Assembly (NCBI GenBank): GCA_028561875.1
Contig: JAQQTI010000005.1
Coordinates: 62,001 to 126,000, forward strand
Length of the DNA stretch: 64,000 nt
Direction of reading: 5' to 3'
Source of the DNA: Methanomassiliicoccaceae archaeon COG_1
GTDB taxonomy: Archaea; Thermoplasmatota; Thermoplasmata; Methanomassiliicoccales; Methanomethylophilaceae
Each line of letters opens with the position of its first letter. Position 1 is the stretch's first letter. Below the pieces are notes generated by a model. The model had not been told where the DNA came from and made no database searches. It was given only the letters and a program-made list of their open reading frames with translations. Shown here piece by piece: positions 54,934 to 63,873 of the stretch. The position numbers and the translations under genes were made by a program.

Positions 54934-56169
54934 TCAGTACCTGTTGTCAAAAATCCTATGGGTCTTCTTCTCGTTGCGCGGGAGGTCCCCGATCTTCACC
55001 GCCTTCGGCGCGATTGTCGGACCGACGAGCGCGCGGAACCTCTGCAGGACCTCACCCTCGATTCCCTTCCACTTCTCTTTCGGAGCGCCCGTCTCGAAGA
55101 ACAGCGTGATGATGTCCTTGCCATTGAGGTGATCGATCATCACCTGGTATTCGCTGCTGGCGTCCGGGACAGCGGCCAGTACTTCCTCGAACTGCGCAGG
55201 GAACATGTTCACGCCCTTCACCTTCACCATATCGTCGGTGCGTCCGGCGATGATGTCGATGCGCGGGAACCGCGAGCCGCAGGGGCACTCGCCGGGGATT
55301 ATCCTCGTCAGATCATGGGTGCGGTAGCGTATTAGTGGCGCGCCTTCCTTACAGAGAGTGGTGATGACCAACTCGCCCGCCGTCCCGTCGGGGACGGTCT
55401 TCAGCGTCTTGGGGTCGATTATCTCGAAATAGAGGTAGTCGTCCCACATATGGATGCCGTTACTGTACGAGCAGCTTATCCCTATCCCCGGACCGTAGAC
55501 CTCGGTGAGGCCGTAGATGTCGTAGAGCTCCACGCCGAGCTCGCCGGCGATCCTCCTCCTCATCTTGTCACCCCACCGCTCGGAGCCGATGATGCCCTTC
55601 CTCAGACGCACCCTGTCCTTGATCCCCTGCTTGGTGATGGTCTCCGCCAGGAGAAGAGCGTAAGAGGAGGTGGCGCACAGCACGGTGGAACCCATGTCCT
55701 GCATCATGCGAATCTGCTTCTCGGTGTTCCCCGGGCCCATCGGGATCACCATGGACCCTAGCCTTTCCGCCCCGGCCTGGAAGCCCATCCCGGCGGTCCA
55801 CAGTCCATACCCGGGCGTGACCTGTACCCGGTCGGAGGGGGTCACCCCGGCCATCCTGTAGCAACGCTCGAACATCGTCGTCCAGTCGCTGATATCCCTT
55901 TTGGTGTAAGGGATTATGACCGGTGTGCCGGTGGTTCCCGAGGAGGAGTGGATCCTGACGACGTCCTTCTCGGGGACTGCCATCAGGCCGAGGGGGTACG
56001 CCCCACGGAGGTCGCTCTTGTCGGTGAACGGAAGGGTCTCGAAATCCTCTTGCGTTCTAACCTTGGAGAGGTCTATGCCCTCGAATTTCCTCCGGTAGAA
56101 CGGGCTCCTCTCCTTTATGGTGGAGAGCTCCCGCGTGATGGCCTCCGCCTGATAGTCGTTCATCTTCAT
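54934..56169 (-). CDS. Phenylacetate-CoA ligase-like AMP-forming enzyme (PaaK family)
   Basis: Acyl-CoA ligase of 411 residues. ATP-binding loop SSSGTTGTPVIIPYT near residue 75, the YDIYGLTEVYGPG motif near 215, and a C-terminal domain (DDMVKVKGVNMFP; KTHRIFDNRY). Methanogens that lack full CoA autotrophy use this enzyme to take up aryl acids for aromatic amino acids; that role is inferred. Its start lies inside the tail of the neighbouring Sel1 gene (112-nt overlap). Confidence 0.88.
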   Translation of the reverse strand: MKMNDYQAEAITRELSTIKERSPFYRRKFEGIDLSKVRTQEDFETLPFTDKSDLRGAYPLGLMAVPEKDVVRIHSSSGTTGTPVIIPYTKRDISDWTTMFERCYRMAGVTPSDRVQVTPGYGLWTAGMGFQAGAERLGSMVIPMGPGNTEKQIRMMQDMGSTVLCATSSYALLLAETITKQGIKDRVRLRKGIIGSERWGDKMRRRIAGELGVELYDIYGLTEVYGPGIGISCSYSNGIHMWDDYLYFEIIDPKTLKTVPDGTAGELVITTLCKEGAPLIRYRTHDLTRIIPGECPCGSRFPRIDIIAGRTDDMVKVKGVNMFPAQFEEVLAAVPDASSEYQVMIDHLNGKDIITLFFETGAPKEKWKGIEGEVLQRFRALVGPTIAPKAVKIGDLPRNEKKTHRIFDNRY

Positions 56170-56938
56170 GGCGGCCGTGCATCCCCTGCGATGTATAACG
56201 CGCTTGCGCTCGTCCGAGGGAGTCGAGGAGTTCGCGCGCCTCCTCGCTCCCCCTCACGGCGGCCTTGCTCAACCATTTCCTGGCGTTCGCCTTGCTCTTA
56301 ACCATGCCTTCGCCAGAGAGGCACATCCTCCCCACCCACAGCATGGCGTCGGCGTTGCCTTTATCCGCCGCCTCGAGCATCATCTTCCGCGCGCGTCCGA
56401 CGTCTCTGTCCACGCCCCTCCCTTCGTAGAGCATGGCGGCGAGGCGTACCCTCGCCCTGTCGTGGCCGACGTAGGCGCACTTGAGGTACAGATCGGCGGC
56501 CTTTGCCTCGTCCTTCTCCGTGCCCATCCCCGCCTCGTAGATCATCGCGAGGCGGTAGCACGCCGGCACGCTTCCGCTCTCGTAGGCGCGGGTGTACCAG
56601 CGTATGGCCTCTGCCCAGTCCTGCTCCACGCCGAGGCCGTCGGAGTACATGTGCCCGAGGTTGAACTGGGCCTGGGGATAACCCTTCTCCGCTGCATCGG
56701 CGTACAGGCGCAGCGCCTCGTCTATGTTCGCGTTCGTGCCGAGCGCGTGCACGTACATGTAGGCGGCGTTGCACTCGCCCTCCGGGTCCCCCTGCTTCGC
56801 CGCCATATCGAACCATATGAAGGCGCGGTTGTAGTCGACGGCAGTGCCGTCGCCCCTGTAGTAGATGTACCCCAGGGCGTTCTGCGCGGCGGGGTCGCCC
56901 GCCGATGCCCTGTCCATAACTTCCTTGAACCCCATCAT
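56057..56938 (-). CDS. Sel1-repeat protein
   Basis: About 293 residues with roughly six Sel1 repeats (AQNALGYIYYRGDG; AQFNLGHMYSDGLG; ARVRLAAMLYEGRG). Started at the first of two ATGs, 56938, behind GAGGTGAG. The last 40 or so residues, rich in His and Arg, overlap paaK out of frame and end in TAG, a rare stop here. The repeat part ends near residue 255, so the native protein may stop there or be frame-shifted. Confidence 0.8.
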   Translation of the reverse strand: MMGFKEVMDRASAGDPAAQNALGYIYYRGDGTAVDYNRAFIWFDMAAKQGDPEGECNAAYMYVHALGTNANIDEALRLYADAAEKGYPQAQFNLGHMYSDGLGVEQDWAEAIRWYTRAYESGSVPACYRLAMIYEAGMGTEKDEAKAADLYLKCAYVGHDRARVRLAAMLYEGRGVDRDVGRARKMMLEAADKGNADAMLWVGRMCLSGEGMVKSKANARKWLSKAAVRGSEEARELLDSLGRAQARYTSQGMHGRHEDERLSGGGHHAGALHHKGEEPVLPEEIRGHRPLQG

Positions 56939-57027
56939 CTCACCTCGACCATACGTCCTCCGCCATGTACGCCATCGTGAGCGTGGCGGGCGCGCCACCG
57001 CCACGGGCATCAGACTGAATCTGCTGG

Positions 57028-58521
57028 TCATCCCGCATCGACTCGTGAACACTTCTTCGAGCGCTTAATCTCTTCGAGGAGGTCGGTCGCGTCAGGATTG
57101 CCCTGCTTCGCCGCGAGGTCCAGCATCCTCCTCGCGTAAGAGGCGTCCTGCCTCACGTACCGCCCCTCCCAGTAGATCTTCCCCAGGTAGTACTGCGCCT
57201 CGGCGTGCCCCTGCGCCACCAGCTCCTCGAGCGTCCGCACGCCGGACTCAACGTCCTGATCCGTGCCGCACCCGGCGATCATGAACATGGCGATGAAGCA
57301 CCGTGCCCCCGGGTGCCCCTGATTGGCGGACTCCTGAAACCACGCTTTGGCCATTCCGTCATCGCGCTCCACGCCGCGGCCCTCGTAATAGAAGCACCCG
57401 AGGGCGTACTGCGCGTTGGGTTCGCCGCCCTCGGCCGCCTCCTCGAACCACTTCGCCGCCTGCGCGTCGTCCCTCTGGAAATGTAGTCCACTGCCGTACA
57501 TACAGCCGAGGGCGTACTGCGCGATGCCGCTGAATCCCTCCGCTGCGACGGTGAACCACTTCGCGGCAAGGGCCATGTTCCTCGGCAGGACATGCCCCTC
57601 GAAGCACATGTTGGCGTAGTCGACCTGCGCCTGCTGCACGCCTGCCTCGCACGCCTTCTCCAGATACCTCCTGCCTTTGTCAGCGTCGCGGCGGAAGCCG
57701 TTGCTGCCGTAGCAGTGCATCAGCCCGTACTGGTGCATGGCCTCGGGCTGCCCCTTCTCCGCGGCCTGTTCCAGGTATCCCCTGCCCTCGGCGGGGGAGT
57801 AGTACTTCGTGCCCTCCATGAACAGGATGCCGGCGAGGGCGTACTGTGCGTCGGCGTAGCCAATGTCCGCCGCCCGGCGGTACCACATGGCGGCGGCGTC
57901 GAGGTTGGGGTCGACGTTGCACTGCCCGGTATCGTACATGACCGCCAATCTGTGCGCCGCCTGCGCACACCCGTGCTCGTATGCGTCGGTGAGATACCTG
58001 ACCGCCTTGTCCAAATCCTTCTGGATTCCCTTTCCCATGACGTACATGTAGCCGATGGCGTTCTCCGCTTCCGTATCGCCCGCTTCCGCGCACGGCGTGT
58101 ACAGCCTCACCGCCTCGGCGTGGTCCTTCAAGACATGGGCCCTTCTCCCATCCCCATCCTTCCCCGTGTCGTAGATTGGGAACAGCTCCCGGCAGGCGGC
58201 GGCGTCGCCCCGCTCGGCGCGGAAACGGAGCCCGACCAGCCTGTCCTCCTCCTCGGGCGGGATGCGGGACATCTCCTCGAGGACTATGGCGGCCGGGCGG
58301 TACGCCTTCGACCTTTCCAGCCACGCCCTCGCTGCGTCCTTGTCGATGGGGGCCACCGTCCCGGTGTACAGAAACAGTGCGTATAGGTACCCGCACTCCG
58401 GGTCCCTCGCGGCGGCGGCCTTGGCCGCGGCGTAGGCCTCTTCGAGGTCCCCGTCCCCCGAGGAAAGACCCATAAGGCCGCGCACCCTCTCGGTCTCGGC
58501 ACTGGATTCAGGACGGCTCAT
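57028..58521 (-). CDS. Large Sel1-repeat protein
   Basis: 497 residues, with about ten Sel1 repeats from about residue 140 to the end (AENAIGYMYVMGKG; AQYALGCFYYEGRG; AQYYLGKIYWEGRY). The N-terminal 130 residues are TPR-like and less regular. No signal peptide, so it should be cytoplasmic and serve as a protein-binding scaffold. Divergent from a third Sel1 gene across a 67-nt spacer with a shared AT-rich TTAAATAACC. Confidence 0.85.
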   Translation of the reverse strand: MSRPESSAETERVRGLMGLSSGDGDLEEAYAAAKAAAARDPECGYLYALFLYTGTVAPIDKDAARAWLERSKAYRPAAIVLEEMSRIPPEEEDRLVGLRFRAERGDAAACRELFPIYDTGKDGDGRRAHVLKDHAEAVRLYTPCAEAGDTEAENAIGYMYVMGKGIQKDLDKAVRYLTDAYEHGCAQAAHRLAVMYDTGQCNVDPNLDAAAMWYRRAADIGYADAQYALAGILFMEGTKYYSPAEGRGYLEQAAEKGQPEAMHQYGLMHCYGSNGFRRDADKGRRYLEKACEAGVQQAQVDYANMCFEGHVLPRNMALAAKWFTVAAEGFSGIAQYALGCMYGSGLHFQRDDAQAAKWFEEAAEGGEPNAQYALGCFYYEGRGVERDDGMAKAWFQESANQGHPGARCFIAMFMIAGCGTDQDVESGVRTLEELVAQGHAEAQYYLGKIYWEGRYVRQDASYARRMLDLAAKQGNPDATDLLEEIKRSKKCSRVDAG

Positions 58522-58588
58522 CGGCCATGCAAAACCGCCGCTATGTTAAATAACCTATCAGGAGAGTCGGGGGCAGGAAGACAGTCTT

Positions 58589-59293
58589 ATGGAGTCGCCG
58601 AACGGTTCGATGGACCCGATGGAGTGGGCAAAGTTCATCGTGCGCAGCCACGCGGAGGCGGACTATCCCGCCGCGTTCTCCATCATATCCTCCCGCGCCG
58701 AGCGCGGACATCCTGAGGCGGAGCTTTACCTCGGCCTCCTCTACGCGAGAGGGCAGGGGGTCGACCGGGACTTCATCCTGGCTAGGAACTGGCTTAGGAG
58801 GTCGGCGGATCACGGCAACCCGAAGGCGATGTACTTCCTCGGGAAGATCTACATACGTGGATACGGCACCGAGGCCGACCCCCGCAAGGCCTCCGAACTC
58901 CTGTCCGTCCCCGCTGACGCGGGGGACGCCCGGGCGCAGTATGAGCTCGCCCTCCTCAGCCTGGACGGTACCGGTATCGGACGCGACCTGGTAAGAGCGT
59001 TCGGACTTATGGAGCGCGCCGCAGAGCAGGGCCACGTCGAGGCGATGTTCGTCCTCGGGCAGATGCACAAGACCGGCGCCGGAACGGCCAAAGATGCAAA
59101 GCAGGCCGTGCACTGGCTCTTGGCCGCGGCTGCCAACGGCCACAAGGGTGCCCAGCTCCTGCTGGGCAACATGTACCTCACAGGCGACGGGGTCGACAGG
59201 GACGCCGAGGAGGCCGCCCGCTGGTACGAGATGGCCGACGCCAACGTCACTTCAGACCGACGATGCTCCCGTCATCGGCAAGGTCGATCCTGA
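58589..59293 (+). CDS. Sel1-repeat protein
   Basis: 234 residues of Sel1 repeats (AELYLGLLYARGQG; AMYFLGKIYIRGYG; AMFVLGQMHKTGAG; AQLLLGNMYLTGDG). The stop lies inside the convergent fhs gene (47-nt overlap), and the last 15 residues are Arg/Ser-rich, probably a tail of little structure. One of four Sel1 proteins in the window. Confidence 0.85.
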   Translation: MESPNGSMDPMEWAKFIVRSHAEADYPAAFSIISSRAERGHPEAELYLGLLYARGQGVDRDFILARNWLRRSADHGNPKAMYFLGKIYIRGYGTEADPRKASELLSVPADAGDARAQYELALLSLDGTGIGRDLVRAFGLMERAAEQGHVEAMFVLGQMHKTGAGTAKDAKQAVHWLLAAAANGHKGAQLLLGNMYLTGDGVDRDAEEAARWYEMADANVTSDRRCSRHRQGRS

Positions 59294-60923
59294 GGGCGGC
59301 GGGCTCCTTCGAGAGTCCCGGCATGAGCATGATCTTCCCGCAGACCGGGACGATGAACCCGGCCCCGGCAGAGAGACTGACCTCCCTTACGCTCAGAGTC
59401 CATCCCCCCGGGGCGCCCTTGAGGTCAGCGTTATCGGATATGGAGTACTGGGTCTTCGCAATGCATACCGGGAGGTTGCCGTACCCCTGCTCCACCAGGC
59501 GCCTTATGGATCTCTCCGCCTGAGGGGAGTAGGAGACGCCATCGGCGCCGTAGATCCTCTTCGCTACGGATTCGATCTTATCCTTGAGCGGGGCATCGTC
59601 AGGGTACGCTGGAACATAACCGGCCTTCGTCCTCCCGAGTACCTCCACGACCTTCTCCGCGAGCTCCTTCGCTCCCGCTCCGCCGTGCGCGAAGGCGTCG
59701 GACTGCACACACTCCGCGCCTATCGACCTGCAGTGCTCCCTGATGAGCCGCAAGTGCTCCGGGGCATCGGAGGCGAAATGGTTGATCGAGACAATGACCG
59801 GGAGGCCGTAGGATTTCATGTTGGCGACGTGCCTGTCTAGGTTCTCCATCCCCCTGACCAGACTTTCCTCGTCGAACGTTCCGGGGTCATCCAGATCTGC
59901 TCCGCCATGCATCATGAGCGCACGCACTGAAGCGACCAGCACGACGCAGTCGGCGCGGATGCCGGATTGCCGGCAGACGATATCCATGAACTTCTCCCCG
60001 CCCAGGTCGGCGGCGAAGCCAGCTTCGGTTACGGCGATGTCCCCGAGCTTCATGGCGTACCTCGTCGCGATTACTGAATTGTTCCCGTGCGCGATGTTCG
60101 CGAAGGGGAACCCGTGCACGAACACCGGCTGCCCTTCGAGGGTCTGCACGAGGTTCGGCATAAGGGCGTCCCTCAGCAGGACCATCATGGACCCGACGCA
60201 CCCGAGCTGCCCTGCCGTCACCGGCTCGTTGTCGTAGGTGTAGGCGACGACGATCCTCTCCAGCCGGCGGCGCAGGTTTTTGTACGACGTCGAGAGTGCG
60301 AGGATGGCGGAGATCTCCGAGGCGGAGGTGATTATGAACCCGCTCTCGTGGGGCACTCCGCCCTCGACCTTCCCGCCTCCGAGGCCGACTACGATGTTCC
60401 TGAGCTCCCTGCAGTTCATGTCGATGGCCTTCTTCCATACGATGCGGGAGGGGTCGATGTGCAGGGGGTTTTCGCGGACAAGGTTGTTCTCAAGCACCGC
60501 GGACAGCAGGTTGTGGGCTGCGGCCACCGCGTGAATGTCCCCGGTGAACTCGAGGTCGATCTTCCACATCGGATAGACCTGGGACATCCCACCGCCGGTG
60601 GCACCGCCCTTCATGCCGAACGTCGGGCCCATGGAGGGCTCCCTGAGGGCGCCGACGACCTTCTGCCCGATGGCGGCCAGACCCTGTATCAGCCCGATGG
60701 TGGTGACGGTCTTGCCTTCGCCGGCGGGGGTAGGGGTCACCGCCGTGACCAGCACAAGCTTGCCGTCCTCCCTGGAATCGTACCGCGAGAGCACGTCGAG
60801 CGGGACCTTCGCGATGTGCTTACCGTACCTCTCGATGTCGTCTTCCCCGAGCCCGATGTCCGCCGCGACCTCCGCGATGTTGCGGACGGCGGCCCTCTCG
60901 GCTATCTCGATGTCGCTCTTCAT
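59247..60923 (-). CDS. fhs: Formate-tetrahydrofolate ligase
   Basis: Activates formate as 10-formyl-tetrahydrofolate with ATP. Started at ATG 60923 (558 residues); the frame is open to 60974. P-loop TPAGEGKTVTTIGL near residue 60, GATGGGMSQVYPM near 95, and the typical ALMMHGGADLDDP segment. Most methanogens use methanopterin and lack Fhs, but it occurs in lineages with reduced C1 branches, where it supplies formyl groups for purines. Confidence 0.95.
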   Translation of the reverse strand: MKSDIEIAERAAVRNIAEVAADIGLGEDDIERYGKHIAKVPLDVLSRYDSREDGKLVLVTAVTPTPAGEGKTVTTIGLIQGLAAIGQKVVGALREPSMGPTFGMKGGATGGGMSQVYPMWKIDLEFTGDIHAVAAAHNLLSAVLENNLVRENPLHIDPSRIVWKKAIDMNCRELRNIVVGLGGGKVEGGVPHESGFIITSASEISAILALSTSYKNLRRRLERIVVAYTYDNEPVTAGQLGCVGSMMVLLRDALMPNLVQTLEGQPVFVHGFPFANIAHGNNSVIATRYAMKLGDIAVTEAGFAADLGGEKFMDIVCRQSGIRADCVVLVASVRALMMHGGADLDDPGTFDEESLVRGMENLDRHVANMKSYGLPVIVSINHFASDAPEHLRLIREHCRSIGAECVQSDAFAHGGAGAKELAEKVVEVLGRTKAGYVPAYPDDAPLKDKIESVAKRIYGADGVSYSPQAERSIRRLVEQGYGNLPVCIAKTQYSISDNADLKGAPGGWTLSVREVSLSAGAGFIVPVCGKIMLMPGLSKEPAALRIDLADDGSIVGLK

Positions 60924-60996
60924 CGTGGGAGTATCCCTCAGTCCGCTTAAAGAGCTAAGCGGAAGACTCTTCACTCGAACGACCTATTTCAGAAGG

Positions 60997-61034
60997 CCTA
61001 AATGAGAATATTTCGATTAGGAATGGCTAAATAC
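60997..61034. promoter_or_regulatory. DtxR-type operator and TATA box of feoAB
   Basis: TTAGG (61017-61021), spacer AATG, GCTAA (61026-61030): same spacing as the operator at dtxR, with one mismatch. It overlaps the TATA-like CTAAATAC (61027-61034). A CCTAA at 60997-61001 in opposite orientation may be a further half site. Confidence 0.6.
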
Positions 61035-61056
61035 CTTGTTGGGATAACGCCACGCA

Positions 61057-61188
61057 ATGAGTAGTCGTTTATCGGACTCAGAGAGCGCCTGCGACGACAG
61101 GCGCCCAGGGACACCCGAACGTCCCGGGCTTCCGATGATGTCAACCTGCAGGTTGTCATCGCACCCCGGCCCCGTTCAACCCCGGTGA
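61057..61188 (+). other. feoAB leader: three hairpins and a 43-codon leader frame
   Basis: The predicted transcript start near 61058 coincides with an ATG (61057) opening a 43-codon frame whose TGA (61186-61188) overlaps the feoA ATG (TGATG). Within it are three successive hairpins: GCGCCTG/CAGGCGC (about 61084-61104), GGGAC/GTCCC (about 61109-61126), and CAACCTGCAGGTTG extended by GATGA/TCATC (about 61134-61160). This could be a translated leader peptide, a structured regulatory RNA, or both. No family recognised. Confidence 0.45.
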
Positions 61189-61475
61189 TGCGAATGAAAT
61201 TGGAAGACTTGGATATAGGAGAGACCGCGACCGTCGTGAAGGTCGGCGGCGAGGGCACGCTCAGGAAGCGCATCCTCGACCTCGGCATCACGAAGGGTTG
61301 CAAGGTTAGACTTCTGAGGGTCGCCCCGTTCGGTGACCCGATCGAGATAGAGCTCCGCGGATACAGGCTGACAGTCCGCAAGACTGAGGCCTCCGTCGTC
61401 GAGGTCGAAGGAGACGCGTGCGCCCCTGAACCGACGGGGCTGGTAGAGGGGGGAAGGGCGCGAGCCTGGAGGTGA
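61188..61475 (+). CDS. feoA: FeoA, ferrous iron transport accessory protein
   Basis: SH3-like protein of 95 residues. FeoA features: LEDLDIGETATVVKVGGEG, LRKRILDLGITKGCKVRLLRVAPFGDPIEIELRGYRLTVRK. The last 20 residues are a loose extension. ATG 61188 overlaps the leader frame stop; ATG 61194 is an alternative start. Acts with FeoB, whose gene begins 4 nt later. Confidence 0.93.
   Translation: MRMKLEDLDIGETATVVKVGGEGTLRKRILDLGITKGCKVRLLRVAPFGDPIEIELRGYRLTVRKTEASVVEVEGDACAPEPTGLVEGGRARAWR
61467..61475 (+). promoter_or_regulatory. Strong ribosome-binding site of feoB
   Basis: GGAGGTGAT lies 4 nt before the feoB ATG and matches the complete anti-Shine-Dalgarno sequence, unusually strong for this window. 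Confidence 0.7.
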
Positions 61476-61479
61476 TGCA

Positions 61480-63687
61480 ATGATCACAGCAGCATTGATT
61501 GGAAGTCCCAATGCCGGTAAAACCACCGTGTTCAACAAGCTCACGGGAAGCATCCAACACGTTGGGAACTGGCCCGGCGTCACCGTCGAGAGGAAGCAGG
61601 GATACATCCGCGGGACCTCGAAGGACAGGATCCTCGTAGTGGACCTTCCCGGAATCTATTCCCTCTCGCCGTACTCGCCTGAGGAAATCGTCTCGCGCGA
61701 CTACCTAATAGGGACGTCGGAGAGCAAGCCCGATGTGGCGATCAACATCCTCGATGCGTCGAACCTCGAGAGGGGGATGTACCTCCTCATGCAGGTGTCG
61801 GACCTCGGCCTGCCGATGGTCATAGTCCTCAACATGATGGATGTCGCCGAGCAGCACGGGATCACCATCGATGTGAGGAAGCTCTCGGAAACACTCGGAT
61901 GCGAGGTGGTGGAGACCGTCGCCATGAAGTCGAAGGGCGTCGACAGGATCGCCGACGCCGTTCAGAGGGCGTACGATTCCAAACACGCCCCGAAAACGAT
62001 TACCTACGCTCCCGAGGTGGAGGAGACCATAACCAAGCTCTCCGCCGAGATAAAGAACGAGGTCAGGAACGAACTCGTGAGGTGGTGCTCGATCAAGCTG
62101 ATTGAGCGCGACCAACTCGTCATCGGCGACCTCCCGTCCGACGTGGCCGAGAGGTGCGAGGCCATCGTCAAGGACCTGGAAGCGGGGATGGACGACGACG
62201 GCGTGGAGATCATGGCCTCGCAGAGGTACTTCGCCTCCGAGAGGATCAAGACCGAGTGCGCAGTCGACGTGCAGTCGAGGGAGGAGACGTGGACCGACAA
62301 GGTCGACAAGGTCCTCCTCAACAAGTGGGCGTCCATACCGATATTCATCGTCGTGATGTTCGCCGTCTACTACATATCCATCCAGACCATCGGCGTCTGG
62401 GGAACCGACTGGATGAACGACATCGGCGTGGCCTGGACCCACGAGACGGTCGAGAACTGGATGCACGACAACGAAGTCGATGCGGTCCTCATCGGCGTGC
62501 TCGCCTACGGCATAGTAGACGGGGTCGGCGCCGTCGCCGGCTTCGTGCCGCAGATAATCGTCCTGTTCTTCTGTCTCGCGCTCCTCGAGGAGTGCGGGTA
62601 CATGGCACGGGTCGCATACCTGCTCGACAAGATCTTCGTCCGCTTCGGCCTCTCCGGCAAGACCGTCATCCCGGTCGTCATAGGTACCGGGTGCGGCGTG
62701 CCCGGCGTCATGGCCTCGAGAACCATCGAGGACGAGCAGACCCGTCGCATAACGGCGATGACCACCACGTTCATCCCGTGCAGCGCGAAGCTCCCCATAA
62801 TCACCGTCATAATAGCGGCCTTCGTGCCCAACCAGTACTCCGCCATCACGGCGCTCCTCTGCTACCTCCTCGGCATCTTCATGATTCTTCTCTCCGGAAC
62901 GATTCTGAAGAAGTTCAAGGGGATCTCTGGCAAGCCGTCGCCGTTCGTCATGGAGCTACCGGTCTATCACGAGCCCACCGTGCGCAGCGTGCTCACCAGC
63001 ACCAGCGAGAGGTCCTGGTCCTTCGTGAGAAAGGCGGGTACCTTCATCCTGCTCGCGGTCGTCATCGTATGGTTCCTCTCGTCGTTCGACTGGGGCCTCA
63101 ACTACCTTGCCGAATGGAACGAGACGGACGGGGCCTACGACTTCGACACGCAGAAATCGATGCTAGCGGACATGGGTAACGCCGTCACGTGGGTGTTCTA
63201 CCCGCAGGGATTCGGCAACCACTGGGAGCTCACGGTGTCGTCCATCACGGGACTGCTCGCCAAAGAGAACCTGCTTGGCACGGTCACCGTGCTGACGGGG
63301 TTGGAGGCCGACAGTGATGACATCATCACGTCCGAAGCCCTCGCCGGGTTCTGCACCGCGGGCCAGGCCTACGCGTTCCTGATCTTCAACCTGCTCTGCG
63401 CCCCCTGCTTCGCTGCCATCGGCGCCATGCACAGGGAGCTGGGCACGTGGAGGGCCACAGGGTTCGCCGTTCTCTACCAGTGCGTTTTGGCCTACATCGC
63501 CTCGATGACGTTCTACGCCATATGGAGCCTTGCCACCGGGGAGGTCGGCTTGAGCGCGAGCTCGATAGCGAACCTGGCCGTGTCTCTGGCCCTATGCTGC
63601 GCTGTCGCATTCTTCGCCATTGTGAACAACCCCGTCGGCAAGTTGAAGGAGCGCCTCGGCCGGGACGCGGAGGCTGTCGCGGAGTGA
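61480..63687 (+). CDS. feoB: FeoB, ferrous iron transporter
   Basis: GTP-binding membrane transporter for Fe(II), 735 residues. G domain at 1-165 with G1 GSPNAGKTT (8-16), G3 DLPGIYSL near 54, G4 NMMD; a GDI-like helical stretch to about 270; then the membrane core with two Gate motifs (YGIVDGVGAVAGFVPQI, GYMARVAYLLDK, GCGVPGVMASRTI). Length is typical. Controlled by the operator at 61017 and perhaps by the structured leader. Confidence 0.97.
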   Translation: MITAALIGSPNAGKTTVFNKLTGSIQHVGNWPGVTVERKQGYIRGTSKDRILVVDLPGIYSLSPYSPEEIVSRDYLIGTSESKPDVAINILDASNLERGMYLLMQVSDLGLPMVIVLNMMDVAEQHGITIDVRKLSETLGCEVVETVAMKSKGVDRIADAVQRAYDSKHAPKTITYAPEVEETITKLSAEIKNEVRNELVRWCSIKLIERDQLVIGDLPSDVAERCEAIVKDLEAGMDDDGVEIMASQRYFASERIKTECAVDVQSREETWTDKVDKVLLNKWASIPIFIVVMFAVYYISIQTIGVWGTDWMNDIGVAWTHETVENWMHDNEVDAVLIGVLAYGIVDGVGAVAGFVPQIIVLFFCLALLEECGYMARVAYLLDKIFVRFGLSGKTVIPVVIGTGCGVPGVMASRTIEDEQTRRITAMTTTFIPCSAKLPIITVIIAAFVPNQYSAITALLCYLLGIFMILLSGTILKKFKGISGKPSPFVMELPVYHEPTVRSVLTSTSERSWSFVRKAGTFILLAVVIVWFLSSFDWGLNYLAEWNETDGAYDFDTQKSMLADMGNAVTWVFYPQGFGNHWELTVSSITGLLAKENLLGTVTVLTGLEADSDDIITSEALAGFCTAGQAYAFLIFNLLCAPCFAAIGAMHRELGTWRATGFAVLYQCVLAYIASMTFYAIWSLATGEVGLSASSIANLAVSLALCCAVAFFAIVNNPVGKLKERLGRDAEAVAE

Positions 63688-63848
63688 ACGCCGCTTCGCT
63701 GCTCGTGCTCGCCGTGGTGGTCGCGATCATCGCCTTCGCCGCGTGGGGGACCTACCGCATCATCGCCACCAGGACGTACTGCAGCGGATGCCCCAACAAG
63801 GAGCTGTGCTGCGGCGGCCCCATAAACTGCACCATCAAAAAGAACTGA
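63684..63848 (+). CDS. Small FeoB-associated Cys-rich membrane protein
   Basis: 54 residues, started at GTG 63684 overlapping the feoB stop. One N-terminal membrane helix (about 4-22) and a Cys-rich tail (CSGCPNKELCC...C). Small proteins of this kind accompany FeoB in many bacteria and some archaea and may help iron handling; the exact role is not known. Confidence 0.8.
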   Translation: MNAASLLVLAVVVAIIAFAAWGTYRIIATRTYCSGCPNKELCCGGPINCTIKKN

Positions 63849-63851
63849 TGG

Positions 63852-63873
63852 GGGCGGGGCTAACGCCCCGCCC
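63852..63873 (+). terminator. Terminator-like hairpin after the feo operon
   Basis: Perfect 9-bp stem GGGCGGGGC (63852-63860) and GCCCCGCCC (63865-63873) with a TAAC loop, followed by GAAAATCCC. A T-rich run (TTTTATTTTA, about 63941-63950) downstream may be the archaeal termination point. Confidence 0.55.
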
